This document shows, piece after piece, positions 38,417 to 64,000 of a stretch of 64,000 nucleotides of DNA (positions are counted from its first letter, which is position 1; every line of letters starts with the position of its first letter). Position numbers and translations under genes: made by a program. The DNA comes from Paragordius varius (Eukaryota > Nematomorpha): NCBI GenBank assembly GCA_964247055.1, contig OZ176055.1, positions 9,982,001 through 10,046,000 of the forward strand. The letters are read 5' to 3'. The notes under the pieces are model-generated. The model ran no database searches. It worked only from the letters and a program-made list of their open reading frames with translations, and was not told the DNA's origin.

Positions 38417-40189
38417 TGATGCTTATAACCGTGTATTTTTGCGACAATATCACTAAAAATATTTTCAGTATTACTTCATAGTTATTATTTATTTTAACTC
38501 AACTTTGCGTGCTACAAATATAATTTTAGTATTTTTTCCCCCGATATATATTTTATAATATTGTAACGCTTATTTGACATACCGTATACCACTAGAAAAT
38601 TGTATAAATAAATTTTTTTTAGTATATAACTGTTTTACAACAAATATTGAGATTTTTAATAATTTTCATATCGATTTCCTATTATAAGATGGTTATATTT
38701 TAAAATATTACGATTTAAGTTTAATGTCTGTCCTTTGAAAAAATATGTTTCTTTATATTTTAACGTTTTGCCTTTATTTCAATCTTGATTTCATATGATA
38801 ATATACAGTCAAACCTATTTTTGCGTAGAGTTTTTTTAAAATTGATCCTGACCCATTTTTACCTATTTAAAGTAATATTAAGTAGTAAACATTGCATATG
38901 ACATCATGTGATTGTTTGGATAAATTTTATTGGTAGATTTTCTTTTTCAACCAATAACTTTATTCGTCTGCTAAATTAATATAAAATTTAGTCATTCACA
39001 TTCTTTATAAAATATTTAATTGTTGACTGTTATGTTTTATTTCTGAAAGAGTATTTTTTATTCTGAACTTATTTTAATATATTTTTATATTTAAGATTTG
39101 CCATGAAAAGCTAAATATATAATTTTAGAAAACGAGTGGCAAAATCATCAATATTTTAAAAACTGTATAGTTGAGCAAAGCTTGGTTAAAGTTGACAATT
39201 TGTTTATTTTGGGTATAAAACTTTTCTATGTGTCCGTGTATCGCATGAAAAGAGGTCTTAAAATAAAAATTATCAATTATTTATCATAAGGATTAATTTA
39301 AATATTTAGCATTGTAATTACGCGATAGTCCATAGGGTTAAATTAAGAAAAAACGCTATTAAATATAAATACGTCCTTTTACTTAAGAAATTAAAAAAGT
39401 TATCTCAAACTTTGTTTGCAATTACATTTTAATTTAAATTATGAATAGACACCTGTCATTATCATGGAATATTGTCAATGTTTTTAAATCATTATTGTTT
39501 AACAGTACAAATTATTTTGATTTATGCTAATTTTTTTGTTTTTTAAAACAAATTGAACTTTTTTGTGAAGACAACATAGGACATATAATTTCCTGTCGGC
39601 ACTTCATTTTAAAAAAAAGCAACCACTTGTAAAAAAGAAAGATAAAAACAGTAATATCTGGTAATTATTGTGGTTTTTTAATACTCAAAATTGACTTTTT
39701 ATATATCTTTTAAATCTTTAAGTCGATGATACTTATATAAAATAATTAGACAAGTGTGTGTCTCTCGTTTTATGTTATATTGTATTTTTCTTTCTTTAAA
39801 TACATACATAATAATTAAATTAAAATTAATGATGATCTTTTAAAATAATTTGTACATATATAATAAAAATACCGACATTTTATAGCACCGTGGGTATCAT
39901 GTCCTTGTTAAAGAAAAGGAAGTCTTTGAAACAACCTATAAATAAATTATTTATATTCTTCTATTAAAATATGTTGAAACTATCAAAAAAATAGATAAAT
40001 TATATTATATCTAAAAAAATTTAAAATCGAAAAATTGAATGGTTACAGATATGTCAATTTATGATTACTAAAACAATTTTGCGTATTATAAAAAAATAGG
40101 TACAAAATTAAACTTATCTCTTCTAACCATATATTATGCTGTGAAATTTAGAGTTATGATTTAACGGTCAATAGACACATAATTGCAAA

Positions 40190-40803
40190 CTAGAAATGAA
40201 AAATATTTAATAATTGTTTATCTTGATATCGAACATCAATGCGTTTTCTAATCTGATTCCGCCTGTGATGTTCCCAAAGTACCATAGCTTTGTTTAATTT
40301 TGATCTATTGAGGTAAGGAGCGGTGTTATAGTATTCAAATACCTTGTTGACTATTTCTTCCATGTAATGTTCAGAACTATTAGAGAAAATTAAATTCTGT
40401 AATTCAGTGGTTCCCCAAAGGGGGGGGGATTTGGAGAATATAATTAAAAATAAAACCAGAAATAAATTAAAAGATTTTAGGTGCAAATTATCAAGATTTG
40501 TCATCGGTATGGAAAAAATATTTCAAACAATGCAGATATCAGGATCTTATATATTGGAATTAAAGATCTTTTATTTTTAATTTGGTAGAACGTGAACAAA
40601 AAAAGGTTGGGAACCACTGCTGTAATTTTCCTTTCATCCCCTTTTATAATTATCTCACTTTCACATTCAGAAGATATGATAGTTGTAAAATAACGCATAA
40701 ATCCAGCGTATTTTAGTGTTTGTTTTAAGTGATACGTTATTTTTAGCAAGCTATTGATCTTTAGAAAAAAAGCAATGATGCTCCATAAAGGTAACGGATG
40801 CAC
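40190..40803 (-). other. Open frames interrupted by a hAT-like MITE, coding status unclear
   Basis: Minus-strand open stretches on both sides of the insertion. On the left (40190-40396) the reading QNLIFSNSSEHYMEEIVNK to KRIDVRYQDKQLL has protein-like composition. If the insertion and one target duplication are ignored, the frame runs from MKGKLQNLIFSNSSEHYMEE to a stop at 40190, about 75 aa. No family was recognised. It may be a decayed gene, a missed exon or chance. Confidence 0.2.
40405..40619. mobile_element. Small non-autonomous hAT element with 8-bp duplication
   Basis: 215 bp, CAGTGGTTCCCCAAAG at the left and complement CAGTGGTTCCCAACC at the right. Flanked by CTGTAATT on both sides (40397-40404 and 40620-40627). 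The terminal sequence and 8-bp duplication identify it as hAT. It does not share internal sequence with the 2.1 kb hAT at 6274. Confidence 0.87.
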
Positions 40804-40822
40804 AAGAAAGACAGAAAAAAGA

Positions 40823-41094
40823 GACAGTAAAAACTGTAATTATACGGACAAAACGTAAGAATGTGAAAACAAATGTTTTTTAAAAAGACAACCATACTTT
40901 TTTAATCCTATCTCCCATATAATTTATTTAATTACAAAAAATATATAATTGATTATGTTACCAATAACATATCTATTTCATACTTTGCAATCGAAACAAT
41001 ATCAAAATATAACAAGGATGGTTGTGTTTTGAAAACGAAATACTTATTTTTATAATTATACTTTTTGTCCGTATAATTTCAATTTTTTTGTAAG
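40823..41094. mobile_element. Family A MITE, intergenic
   Basis: GACAGTAAAAACTGTAATTA to TTTCAATTTTTTTGTA. Both terminal TA-CAGT motifs carry one or two changes. Confidence 0.78.
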
Positions 41095-42724
41095 AACATG
41101 GAATATTCTTGTGCAATTGCTCAGGTCATCAATTATAAGCATCAATCATTTTCAATCTCGATAAATTATCGGACATAAATTTACTCCGTTGAAAAATATG
41201 GATACAATATAAATATTAATTTTTTTTAGAGTAAAATATCTCGATATCTAAATTTATTTTTATGATAATTTTCAGGCCCTCTTTTTTTCCAAAAGACCTT
41301 AATGTGCCGCACAATCATAAACAATATATTAGTTTATGCAATAAGGTTGTCGTCTTAAAACCAGGAAATTTTATATTTGTAATGAATGGAAATTTAGATT
41401 TTAAATGATTTAAATTTTTTGTAGCAAGAAACAGTTTTAATTAGAGGATTACATTAGGAAGGTTTTATCTCTTAAATCCCAAGAATTTGATAACAGTAAT
41501 AAAATTCCATATAAAATTATAATAATGACATTAATGTCAAATAAATATTTTAACAGCATTATATTTCATAATCTACCTTTCACGGCAAATTCAAAATTAT
41601 TATATATATTTATGGATACGAGATACGTTAATTAAACGATTTTTAATGTTTAAATTATCTGATCAAGTTCTGGGCCATAAGCAAATTAAAGGATATCTAA
41701 ATTTTTTTATTTAACTTCTATATTCAAATACGACCCACAATAAATAGAATAAAGAGGCAACTTCAATCAAAAGAGTTTTTAATCTAAAGTCGTATGTATA
41801 AATCAAATTTCCCATTCAAGATATATATTTTTTGTGATCGGCTAGAAATTTGAGTTTATGCCTATGGTTTATCTTTTGGTGCGACAAATGAACACTCTGA
41901 CATCGTAACAAAAGCTGTAGTTAAAATCTATTTTAAAGCTAAACATATCGATTTTTATGGTTAATTAAAGTTGCAATAATTAGTATATATTCGACGTTTT
42001 GGTTGAGCAATCTCGAAGTTTTTTTTTTCAGAAAATTTACTTCCAAAAGCCATTTATTATAATGGAATTTGAAATTCTACACATAAAAACTTAAAATATG
42101 ACAACTTTGTATTAATCTTTCATTCACTATATAGTTAACACATTGAATTTAACTGACCGTTTTTATTAAGTAAAAATTAATTTACCAACTAAGTAGACAG
42201 GAAACGCCATTTTATTATTTTGGCAAAATACTAAAATGTGGCGATATCTTTTTTTGAAGCTTAAAAAAATTCATAAACTTTATAATTTAACAGTTTTTTA
42301 AGCATAGAATATACACAAGGTTGATTTGTCATTTATAAGTTCAATTGGTACAAGTCTTGCCTAGGTAAATTTCTTTCAAGTTAAAACATTTTAACAAAAT
42401 CTATAATAAAACATTTGAATTTTTGCAGTTTGATGAAATATCAAACAAACAAAAAAAATGGCTAAATAATGGGAGCAAACCTTAACTATTTTACTAATTA
42501 TCAATTAAAAAGAATCCATGGTTTATGAATTATGTATTTTTAATACCAAAATCTTTCATAAACTTAATCCAATTATTGCAAAGTTAATCCGTTAAAAACA
42601 TAAAAAATTTGATTAAAATGAAAAATTAACGCTATTTTCATTAAAATTTCTAATAAAACAATCTCTAGATTTTGTAAAAAAGTGTATATGTATAAATTTA
42701 TTATTTTCATATATATAATTCGAA

Positions 42725-44404
42725 CTAATTGCCATCATTATTTTCTGTTTTATTGGTGTTCAGGGTATTTAAATCGCCATTTTTTCGAAGCATTAAATTT
42801 CGATTAAACCAGAGGGGGCGGAATTTTGGCATTTCAACTATTCTCACCTACAAAATATATAAAGTGGTTAATATAAATGAATATTTCATACAGAAAAGGT
42901 TATAAAATTATAAAGAAAACAAAAGTCAAAAAAAATGAATACTTTCTTAAACGAAACCCATATTTAAATTATTTTTTAACACAATAACCTGAAATTAAAC
43001 TTACAGTAAAAACTGAAATTATACGGACAAAACGTTAAAATATAAAGACAAATTTTTTTTCCAAAGACAACCATACTTTTTTAAGCCTAATTTTTTATAC
43101 TCATTGTTTCATTTTGCATATTATAGAATTGATATCCATATCGGTGACACAATAAATTATATATTTTAAAATTGTAATTATATAATTTACATGAGAAAAA
43201 AAATAAGTTTTAAAAAAGTACGGTAATCTTTTAAAAAAAATATTTGTCTTTATATTTAAAGTTTAGTCCGTAAAATTTCAGTTTTTACTGTAACATTTAT
43301 AAATTCACCCTCAAACAATTCAAATTATTCCTTCATGCAAACTCACCATTTCACACTTAAAATAAATTTCGTGTTTTGGGGATAATATAACTAACTCATC
43401 ATTAATATGTAATATATCTTTATGGTATAGTTTTTATTTTTTCGGTATTATTTAAATTTTAAACAAAATTACATTTTTGAAAAATGTCAGAAAATATCGG
43501 TAATTTATAATCTTAAAAAACAAATATTTTATTTTAGGGTGTATTTAGATTGTTTAAGGATGAATTTGAATTGTTAAAGGAGGAGTTAAATTGTTCAAGG
43601 GTGATTTTGAATTGTTCAAGGATAAATTAAAAGTGAAAATAGATAATTTGAAACAACTTTTAATTGGAAATTATTTTTTTTTGAAAATTGACCTGTTTTC
43701 CAGCAACTATAGCCATCTTATTTGCCTCGTCATGTTGTTCCATAGTTTGAGTGATTTGATCATTTTTGTACTTTATGTAAGCATCATGTTGGATTGGTTT
43801 AAAGGCATTGAATGGATTCAATCGTTCCAAAACTGATTGGGATTCTTTCCGCACTTGTTGATAACAATTTTCTGACAGCAAGAAAAAAATCTAGTAAAAA
43901 CTTAGCAATGTAAATATGATTTAGTATAAAATTATTGATTCCTTATGATAAAAACTATGGTTTTATATGTTATCAAAACAATTAGTAATAAATATATTAT
44001 AAATCTACTAAACTTTTATGGTTAATACTAAAAATTAAATCCTATAATAAAACAAATAAAATTTTACCACAAAGACATCCTCTGAGATAAAAATGACCAC
44101 ATTCAACGCAAGTTAAAATATCGTTCCTCGGTTTACACAGATATCGTGCATGGGGTCCATGTTTTTTCTTTAAACGATCAGCAATAGATTTTCGACTTTT
44201 GGGCACACCCCAAAGAAATCCATCATAACTCAATTCGTAACCATTTATATTTGTGTTTAAAGCAAATATAGGGGCGACTAATAAACTTATTGGCAACTCA
44301 CGTAAAAAATTATTGAGTGCTTTATCCCATAACTTTTCCAAACAATTTTCAGTTTTTAAAAGCATAAACCTAATCATATCCGTGATTATTGCCGGTTTTA
44401 CCAT
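42725..44404 (-). CDS. Mrpl32: Mitochondrial ribosomal protein bL32m
   Basis: Three minus-strand exons: 44404-44068, 43871-43693 and 42847-42725, 639 nt or 212 aa, phases closing. The zinc-binding block is split by intron 1: TCVECGHFYLRGCLC, then ENCYQQV, giving two C-x2-C pairs as in MRPL32 (CPECGH...LCAYC). The basic stretch before it (GVPKSRKSIADRLKKKHG) matches the start of the mature protein. The C-terminal VEMPKFRPLWFNRN matches the family's conserved RPSWF-type tail. It is part of the large mitoribosomal subunit. In other species the precursor N-terminus is cleaved by the m-AAA protease; whether that happens here is unknown. An out-of-frame ATG eight bases upstream opens a four-codon uORF overlapping the start. 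It is head-to-head with PFK. Confidence 0.92.
43002..43292. mobile_element. Family A MITE in MRPL32 intron 2
   Basis: Complete, TACAGTAAAAACTGAAATTA to AATTTCAGTTTTTACTGTA. A family E copy follows immediately. Confidence 0.85.
43296..43640. mobile_element. Family E MITE in MRPL32 intron 2, expanded arms
   Basis: The right arm holds about four units of the GAATTGTTCAAGGGTGATTTT type, the clearest tandem array of this sub-repeat in the window. The terminal TATACCATTT motif is decayed at both ends. It lies about 50 bp from exon 2. Confidence 0.72.
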
Positions 44405-44524
44405 TCAGCCATTAAAACAACTGTGCGCAATTGGAAGCTTTCGATAAGTTATTTAGAGGATACATCTCAGAACAGACAGACCATTAGTTTTTAACGAACA
44501 AAATTATTTGAATAGCAAATAAAA
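44405..44524. promoter_or_regulatory. Compact bidirectional promoter between MRPL32 and PFK
   Basis: Only 120 bp separate the two divergent ATGs, so 5' UTRs and core promoters of both genes must fit or overlap here. A GC-richer centre, CTGTGCGCAATTGG (near 44422), contains a TGCGCA half-site like that of NRF-1 and an ATTGG (inverted CCAAT). Factor assignment is inference. An AG twelve bases before the PFK ATG could serve as a trans-splice acceptor if the species uses a spliced leader. Confidence 0.6.
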
Positions 44525-60328
<15,804 letters not shown>

Positions 60329-61924
60329 AACGGTTTTAGGTAAAAGTTTTAAGAAACAAAAAGTGTTTTTTAGATTTTTATTTGATAAATTTTAAGTGAT
60401 GATGATATCATGTCCAGGTTAATGTTAAATTTAGTTTAAGACCGATAAATTAATAGTTTTGTTTGATGGAATTGCACAGAAATTTTATTGGATTCTCTTA
60501 TTATTTTGAAAAGTTAAGGCGGAATATATATTAAATTTATTATTTCTACGGTTTTGATGTTTATATATTCGGTTTTTGCTTGGAATCATGGTTTAATTAA
60601 ATGATCTAAGGTGAATATTTTAAATAATGTACCAATTTACATATTTTTCCCAAGTTTTCTTATCCGAGGAACATCCAAATTATTTTTTAGATATTATAAT
60701 ATATTAGATTTAGAAATTGAAAAAACCGCATACTATATCAATAATAGCCAATCTCAATCATCTAACAATCAAATCTAGTCAATATTCTTGTTTTAGCTTT
60801 AAAAATATAAATTTCATAAAATCAGTCAAAATCAAATGCAATTCATTGGGCAATGATAAATCTTCTGTGTCAAACGCATTGTTAATTACTTACTTATTAC
60901 AATTATATTCTACGTTCAACATTTAAGGATTGTTTAACATTAATATATACTATATATGGATTTTTTATGTAAAATAGTTGACAATTACAACATTTCTTCC
61001 ATATAATTAATGATATATTCATAATTTTATCTAGAAAACACTTTAAAATGACTTAATTTTCGTTTTTAAATAAATGACATCAAAAAAAATTCTCATGCCG
61101 CATAATATGTCATCTTTTAGCCATTTTTAATTAAATTATTTATATTTTATTAATGCTTAATTTGCCATCCTAGTCATATTGTTAAAATTATGACATTTTA
61201 AATCTTTTATTTTTTCGGTTATTTTAAATGTAATTTATTCTTTTTTAACAATTTTACTGCTAAATGCCAATATATTTTTTGCATACATACTACTATATTT
61301 GCGTATGTTTGGGCCTTTTTCATGTTCTTATATGTATAGAAATAAATGATTTGCCTATTATATTATATGTTACTTGATTAATAAGTGGAATATTGTAAAA
61401 CTGGAAATTATTATCGTTTCTATAATGAAATTGTTTTATTAAACATTTTTTAATGATAGATATTTTCAGTAAAAATTAAATTTATACGGACAAAAGGTAA
61501 AAATATAAAGACAAATTTTTTTTCTAAAGGACAATTAAATCTTAATGTTTCTCATATAAGCTACTTAGTTACGATTGTAAAATATATAATAGTCTTATAT
61601 ATCTCTATTTCACACTTTGCCATTTAAAACAATGAGTTATATTGAAATAAATCAAGATTTAAATAGCATGGTTGTTGTCTTTTAGAAAAAATATTTGTTT
61701 TTATATTTTTACGTTTTGTCCGTATAATTCCAATTTTTACTGTACTTGAGTTTTAAACCACCTAATATTTTCTTTAAAACATTCCTTTTTGTAATTGAAA
61801 TATTATAGCCCAATATCCAATGAATTACAATTTTTCCCATCATTTATTTAGTTTTATATATATTATATTTGTCGAATATGTACACTGCTGTAAGGACATA
61901 AGTAAGATCTGATTTATTAGCAAC
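60329..61924. other. Intergenic region between convergent PFK and Speedy genes
   Basis: Both genes end here, so it contains two 3' UTRs. One family A copy is present (61466-61744). No other gene is seen; a short open frame at 60717-60926 has no supporting features. Confidence 0.5.
61466..61744. mobile_element. Family A MITE between PFK and Speedy
   Basis: TCAGTAAAAATTAAATTTAT to ATTCCAATTTTTACTGTA, left arm about 20 bp short. Confidence 0.82.
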
Positions 61925-63183
61925 TTATGAAACTATGATTTCATCATTGGTTGAAGCTGAATGTTTATAATGGATTAATTGACTATCACCGGTTTTGATG
62001 GAATCATCGGGAAAATTAACGACAAACCCTGCTTCCTCTTTACAATGTTGACATTTGCAATTCTATAAAATGATTGATTATATTTAGACTGAAAAAACGG
62101 TTTTTAAAATCAAACTTTACCATTGAAAAAACTCCCCTACCTTAATGCTATCAAACGAGCAATCCGTATTAAATTCATCACAATCATACGCTCCTTGTAA
62201 TACATTTTGGGTGCTTTCGCTTTCTTGATAAGCCGTAAAATTGAAAGGAAATAGCGGAGAATAATACGATAAAAATTTTCCCCTAAATTGTTCTTTTGGC
62301 ATAGCTAGGCACAGAGCGCAACGAATCGGACTTCGGGTTGGACCTTTGGGTGATTTGAAGCCCGGTTTTGCATACCGGGGTAAAGCACCACCGTGTGTTT
62401 CTTTTCGCGTTCGGTTCCATACGGGATGGTTTGGCATCATTTCCATAATCTGTGTAACATGGATGGGCATAATTAAAATGACACCATATGTCCAAAAAAT
62501 ACCCCTTTTGATAGAATATTATATGTTATTACTTCGTCACAGCATTTTCGGCTCACACATGCTCTTAGTTTGAGTCGCTCAAAAAATTTGCGATAATAAA
62601 AGAAAAATCCATTTAGTTTTTTCCAATAACTCCTGCCCAATAACCATGGTAAAATTTCTAGTTTATGTTCAGTTTCATCCTCTTCCATAGTATTTGCCAA
62701 ATATCTAATAATAATTAATCATTTCATTTGTATACAAAGCTATGAAAAAGTTTAGTTTATTGTATTCAGATCGATCCAACTCCGCTCTTTTAAAGTATGT
62801 AAACACCATAGCTAATAAATACTGTGAAATGGATAATTAAGACAAATAATAAACTTTATCTGTTATCCTTAAACAGTTATCAGTGTTTAGAAAGTATGAG
62901 ATTAATGGATCCTCTAAAAATATTAAATTAAACTTATACCAAGCAGTTTAAGGAACAATTGCAGTTCCCACAAGTATATTTTGACTTCGGCTACTGATTT
63001 GTAAAACGGTAATCCTTTCGGTATAATTGCGTTACAATAATGTTTGAGCAATTCTGAAAGCGATAATACTTCTTTCTTTGTATAAAACGAATCGAATAAT
63101 ACCTTAGAATCATTATTTCCCGTTACTTTTTTCTTTATATAATTTCTTTTCTTGGGTACATAACTTAATTTAGCTACTCTCAT
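61925..63183 (-). CDS. Spdy: Speedy/RINGO family CDK activator
   Basis: Six minus-strand exons: 63183-62940, 62913-62855, 62821-62736, 62704-62533, 62449-62141 and 62062-61925. They total 1,008 nt (335 aa) and all phases close. The Spy1/RINGO core covers about residues 75-190: LFLKLLEDPLISYFL, NCLRITDKYLLAMVFTYFKR, NFFIALYLANTMEEDE, LEILPWLLGRSYWKKL and RACVSRKCCDE, then MPNHPVWNRTR. These align with vertebrate SPDY proteins, which bind and activate CDK1/CDK2 without cyclin-type phosphorylation in meiosis and proliferation. The C-terminal part has IRCALC and, about 75 residues later, CKCQHC, a possible metal-binding pair. Introns are 26, 33, 31, 83 and 78 nt. An upstream in-frame stretch preceded by AACAG could mean another 5' exon or a trans-splice site, so the start is provisional. 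Confidence 0.9.
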
Positions 63184-63288
63184 ATCCGAAACAACAATCG
63201 TCTGTTACAAAGTTTTTTAAAACTAAATCGTCTGACTTAGGCAAATTTATATTAATGTTATAGTATCATCAAAATAAGTAAATATTTA

Positions 63289-63489
63289 TTAATCAATGTT
63301 CAACCATTTCAAAACTTTTTCACAAAGTAGAATGTGATTAATTTCTTCACACATTTGGCTTTTGAAACCGCCCGGGTTTCTTATACAAATCCCACGATCT
63401 CGGTTAACTTCATTCACAATTTCAAGGATTGCTTTATTTTTGTAGAAGTAATCTCTTTTCGTTTCCATATGCAAGTTATTTCTACTCAT
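63289..63489 (-). CDS. Short unassigned ORF (66 aa)
   Basis: Begins at ATG 63489 (MSRNNLHMETKRDYFY) and runs to a stop at 63289. The composition is protein-like (EVNRDRGICIRNPGGFKSQM, then CEEINHILLCEKVLKWL), with three cysteines and no membrane segment. I recognise no family. It lies between the GPCR stop and the first Speedy exon on the same strand. It could be a 5' exon of Speedy, an exon of a nested gene, or chance. Confidence 0.3.
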   Translation of the reverse strand: MSRNNLHMETKRDYFYKNKAILEIVNEVNRDRGICIRNPGGFKSQMCEEINHILLCEKVLKWLNID

Positions 63490-63516
63490 TATTTTAATAA
63501 GACATTCATTCTAGAA

Positions 63517-64000
63517 TCATTTAGAACAACATTTGATGTTTGTCGCTGTAATAATCATTCTTTTTAGCTTCGTCCAAATAGGTTTCAACACCCCAAGGAC
63601 ATATACCCGATAACCCTTATTGAAAATGACGTTCAAGTAAAAGGTAATGCAAACATACACATACTCTAACATGTAAGAAATGGTCCAACCATTATCAATA
63701 AATGGCGACACGAATTTATTATTGTCAAGAGCTGCTACAACGTGAAATAATCCACTGGGTAGCAAGAATAATACGAATTGCACCAAAAATATAAGCATGA
63801 AAATCCGATTTTTTTGAACATCTAAACGCCGTCTCTCCAAAATTGTGTTTTTAATGCTGCCTTCGACCGCAGTTGCATTAGTGGTAGATTTTAGTTTCAT
63901 ACTATTACTCAAACATTTTGCATTATTTTGTATCTTCTTACACTTTGGGCTAGATTCGCTATGGATCATGGAAGGACTATTTATCACATTTGCAGTGTGA
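63517..64000 (-). CDS. Probable rhodopsin-like GPCR, C-terminal exon (partial)
   Basis: Open from the window edge to a stop at 63517. The visible part (about 161 aa) has a polar, basic stretch like a third intracellular loop (NTILERRRLDVQKNR), a hydrophobic segment like TM6 (IFMLIFLVQFVLFLLPSGLF), a short loop with ALDNNKF, and a second segment like TM7 (YMLEYVYVCITFYLNVIFNK) followed by a basic, Cys-containing tail. The LNVIF sequence would be a variant of NPxxY. Upstream helices are outside the window, so the class and ligand cannot be told. A neuropeptide-type receptor is a guess. Confidence 0.5.
   Translation of the reverse strand, partial: HTANVINSPSMIHSESSPKCKKIQNNAKCLSNSMKLKSTTNATAVEGSIKNTILERRRLDVQKNRIFMLIFLVQFVLFLLPSGLFHVVAALDNNKFVSPFIDNGWTISYMLEYVYVCITFYLNVIFNKGYRVYVLGVLKPIWTKLKRMIITATNIKCCSK

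Larger units (their letters stand above)
38157..42724. other. 4.5 kb gene-free interval downstream of Evx
   Basis: Holds family A copies (38171-38416, 40823-41094), a right-half fragment near 38720-38800, a pogo/Tc1-like single end near 38811 (TACAGTCAAACCTATTTTTG), and a small hAT-like element (40405-40619). No confident exon was found. Minus-strand open frames around 40190-40803 are discussed under the hAT-like element. Confidence 0.5.

Noticed and set aside
38811-38880. TACAGTCAAACCTATTTTTG, like the start of a pogo/Tc1 element
   Set aside because: No matching right end or coding sequence nearby; a single 20-bp resemblance is not enough.

Overview
The window is AT-rich (about three quarters A+T by eye) nuclear DNA of a bilaterian animal. 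The evidence is multi-exon genes with GT-AG introns and clear metazoan regulators: an even-skipped/Evx homeobox gene, a NAB co-repressor, MCRS1, an hnRNP M-like splicing factor and a Speedy/RINGO cell-cycle gene. The translated exons use the standard code. Several introns are only 26-38 nt long and sit beside ordinary introns. That, with the AT richness, makes me think of a flatworm-like spiralian, but this is inference and I cannot place the species.

Layout, left to right: an hnRNP M-like RRM protein (1751-5394, +); a full-length-looking 2.1 kb hAT DNA transposon with a decayed transposase, sitting inside an older miniature transposon (6151-8525); an unrecognised multi-spanning membrane protein (9202-11996, +); fold-back repeats; microspherule protein 1 (18999-13538, -), head-to-head with NAB (19737-26653, +); a 7.3 kb gene-free stretch; Evx (33963-38156, +); a 4.5 kb gene-free stretch; mitochondrial ribosomal protein bL32m (44404-42725, -), head-to-head with a 22-exon ATP-dependent phosphofructokinase (44525-60328, +), their ATGs only 120 bp apart; a Speedy/RINGO gene (63183-61925, -); a short unassigned ORF; and the 3' end of a probable rhodopsin-like GPCR (64000-63517, -). 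Exon models were built by eye from homology, splice sites and phase. Reading phase closes in every model except one place in phosphofructokinase, where a run of seven A's carries one base too many.

The non-coding fraction is dominated by miniature inverted-repeat elements. Family A is about 290 bp, has TIRs of about 80 bp, and occurs about 20 times nearly complete plus many fragments. Three smaller families (B, C, D) differ inside but also begin TA-CAGT and end ACTG-TA, as Tc1/mariner-type elements do. Two fold-back families (E, F) end in TATACCATTT-CA- and carry 21-bp sub-repeats. These elements fill the introns of PFK, NAB and MCRS1. No CRISPR, rRNA or tRNA gene was recognised.

The genes are mostly unrelated housekeeping or regulatory loci. 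The two head-to-head pairs could share promoters.
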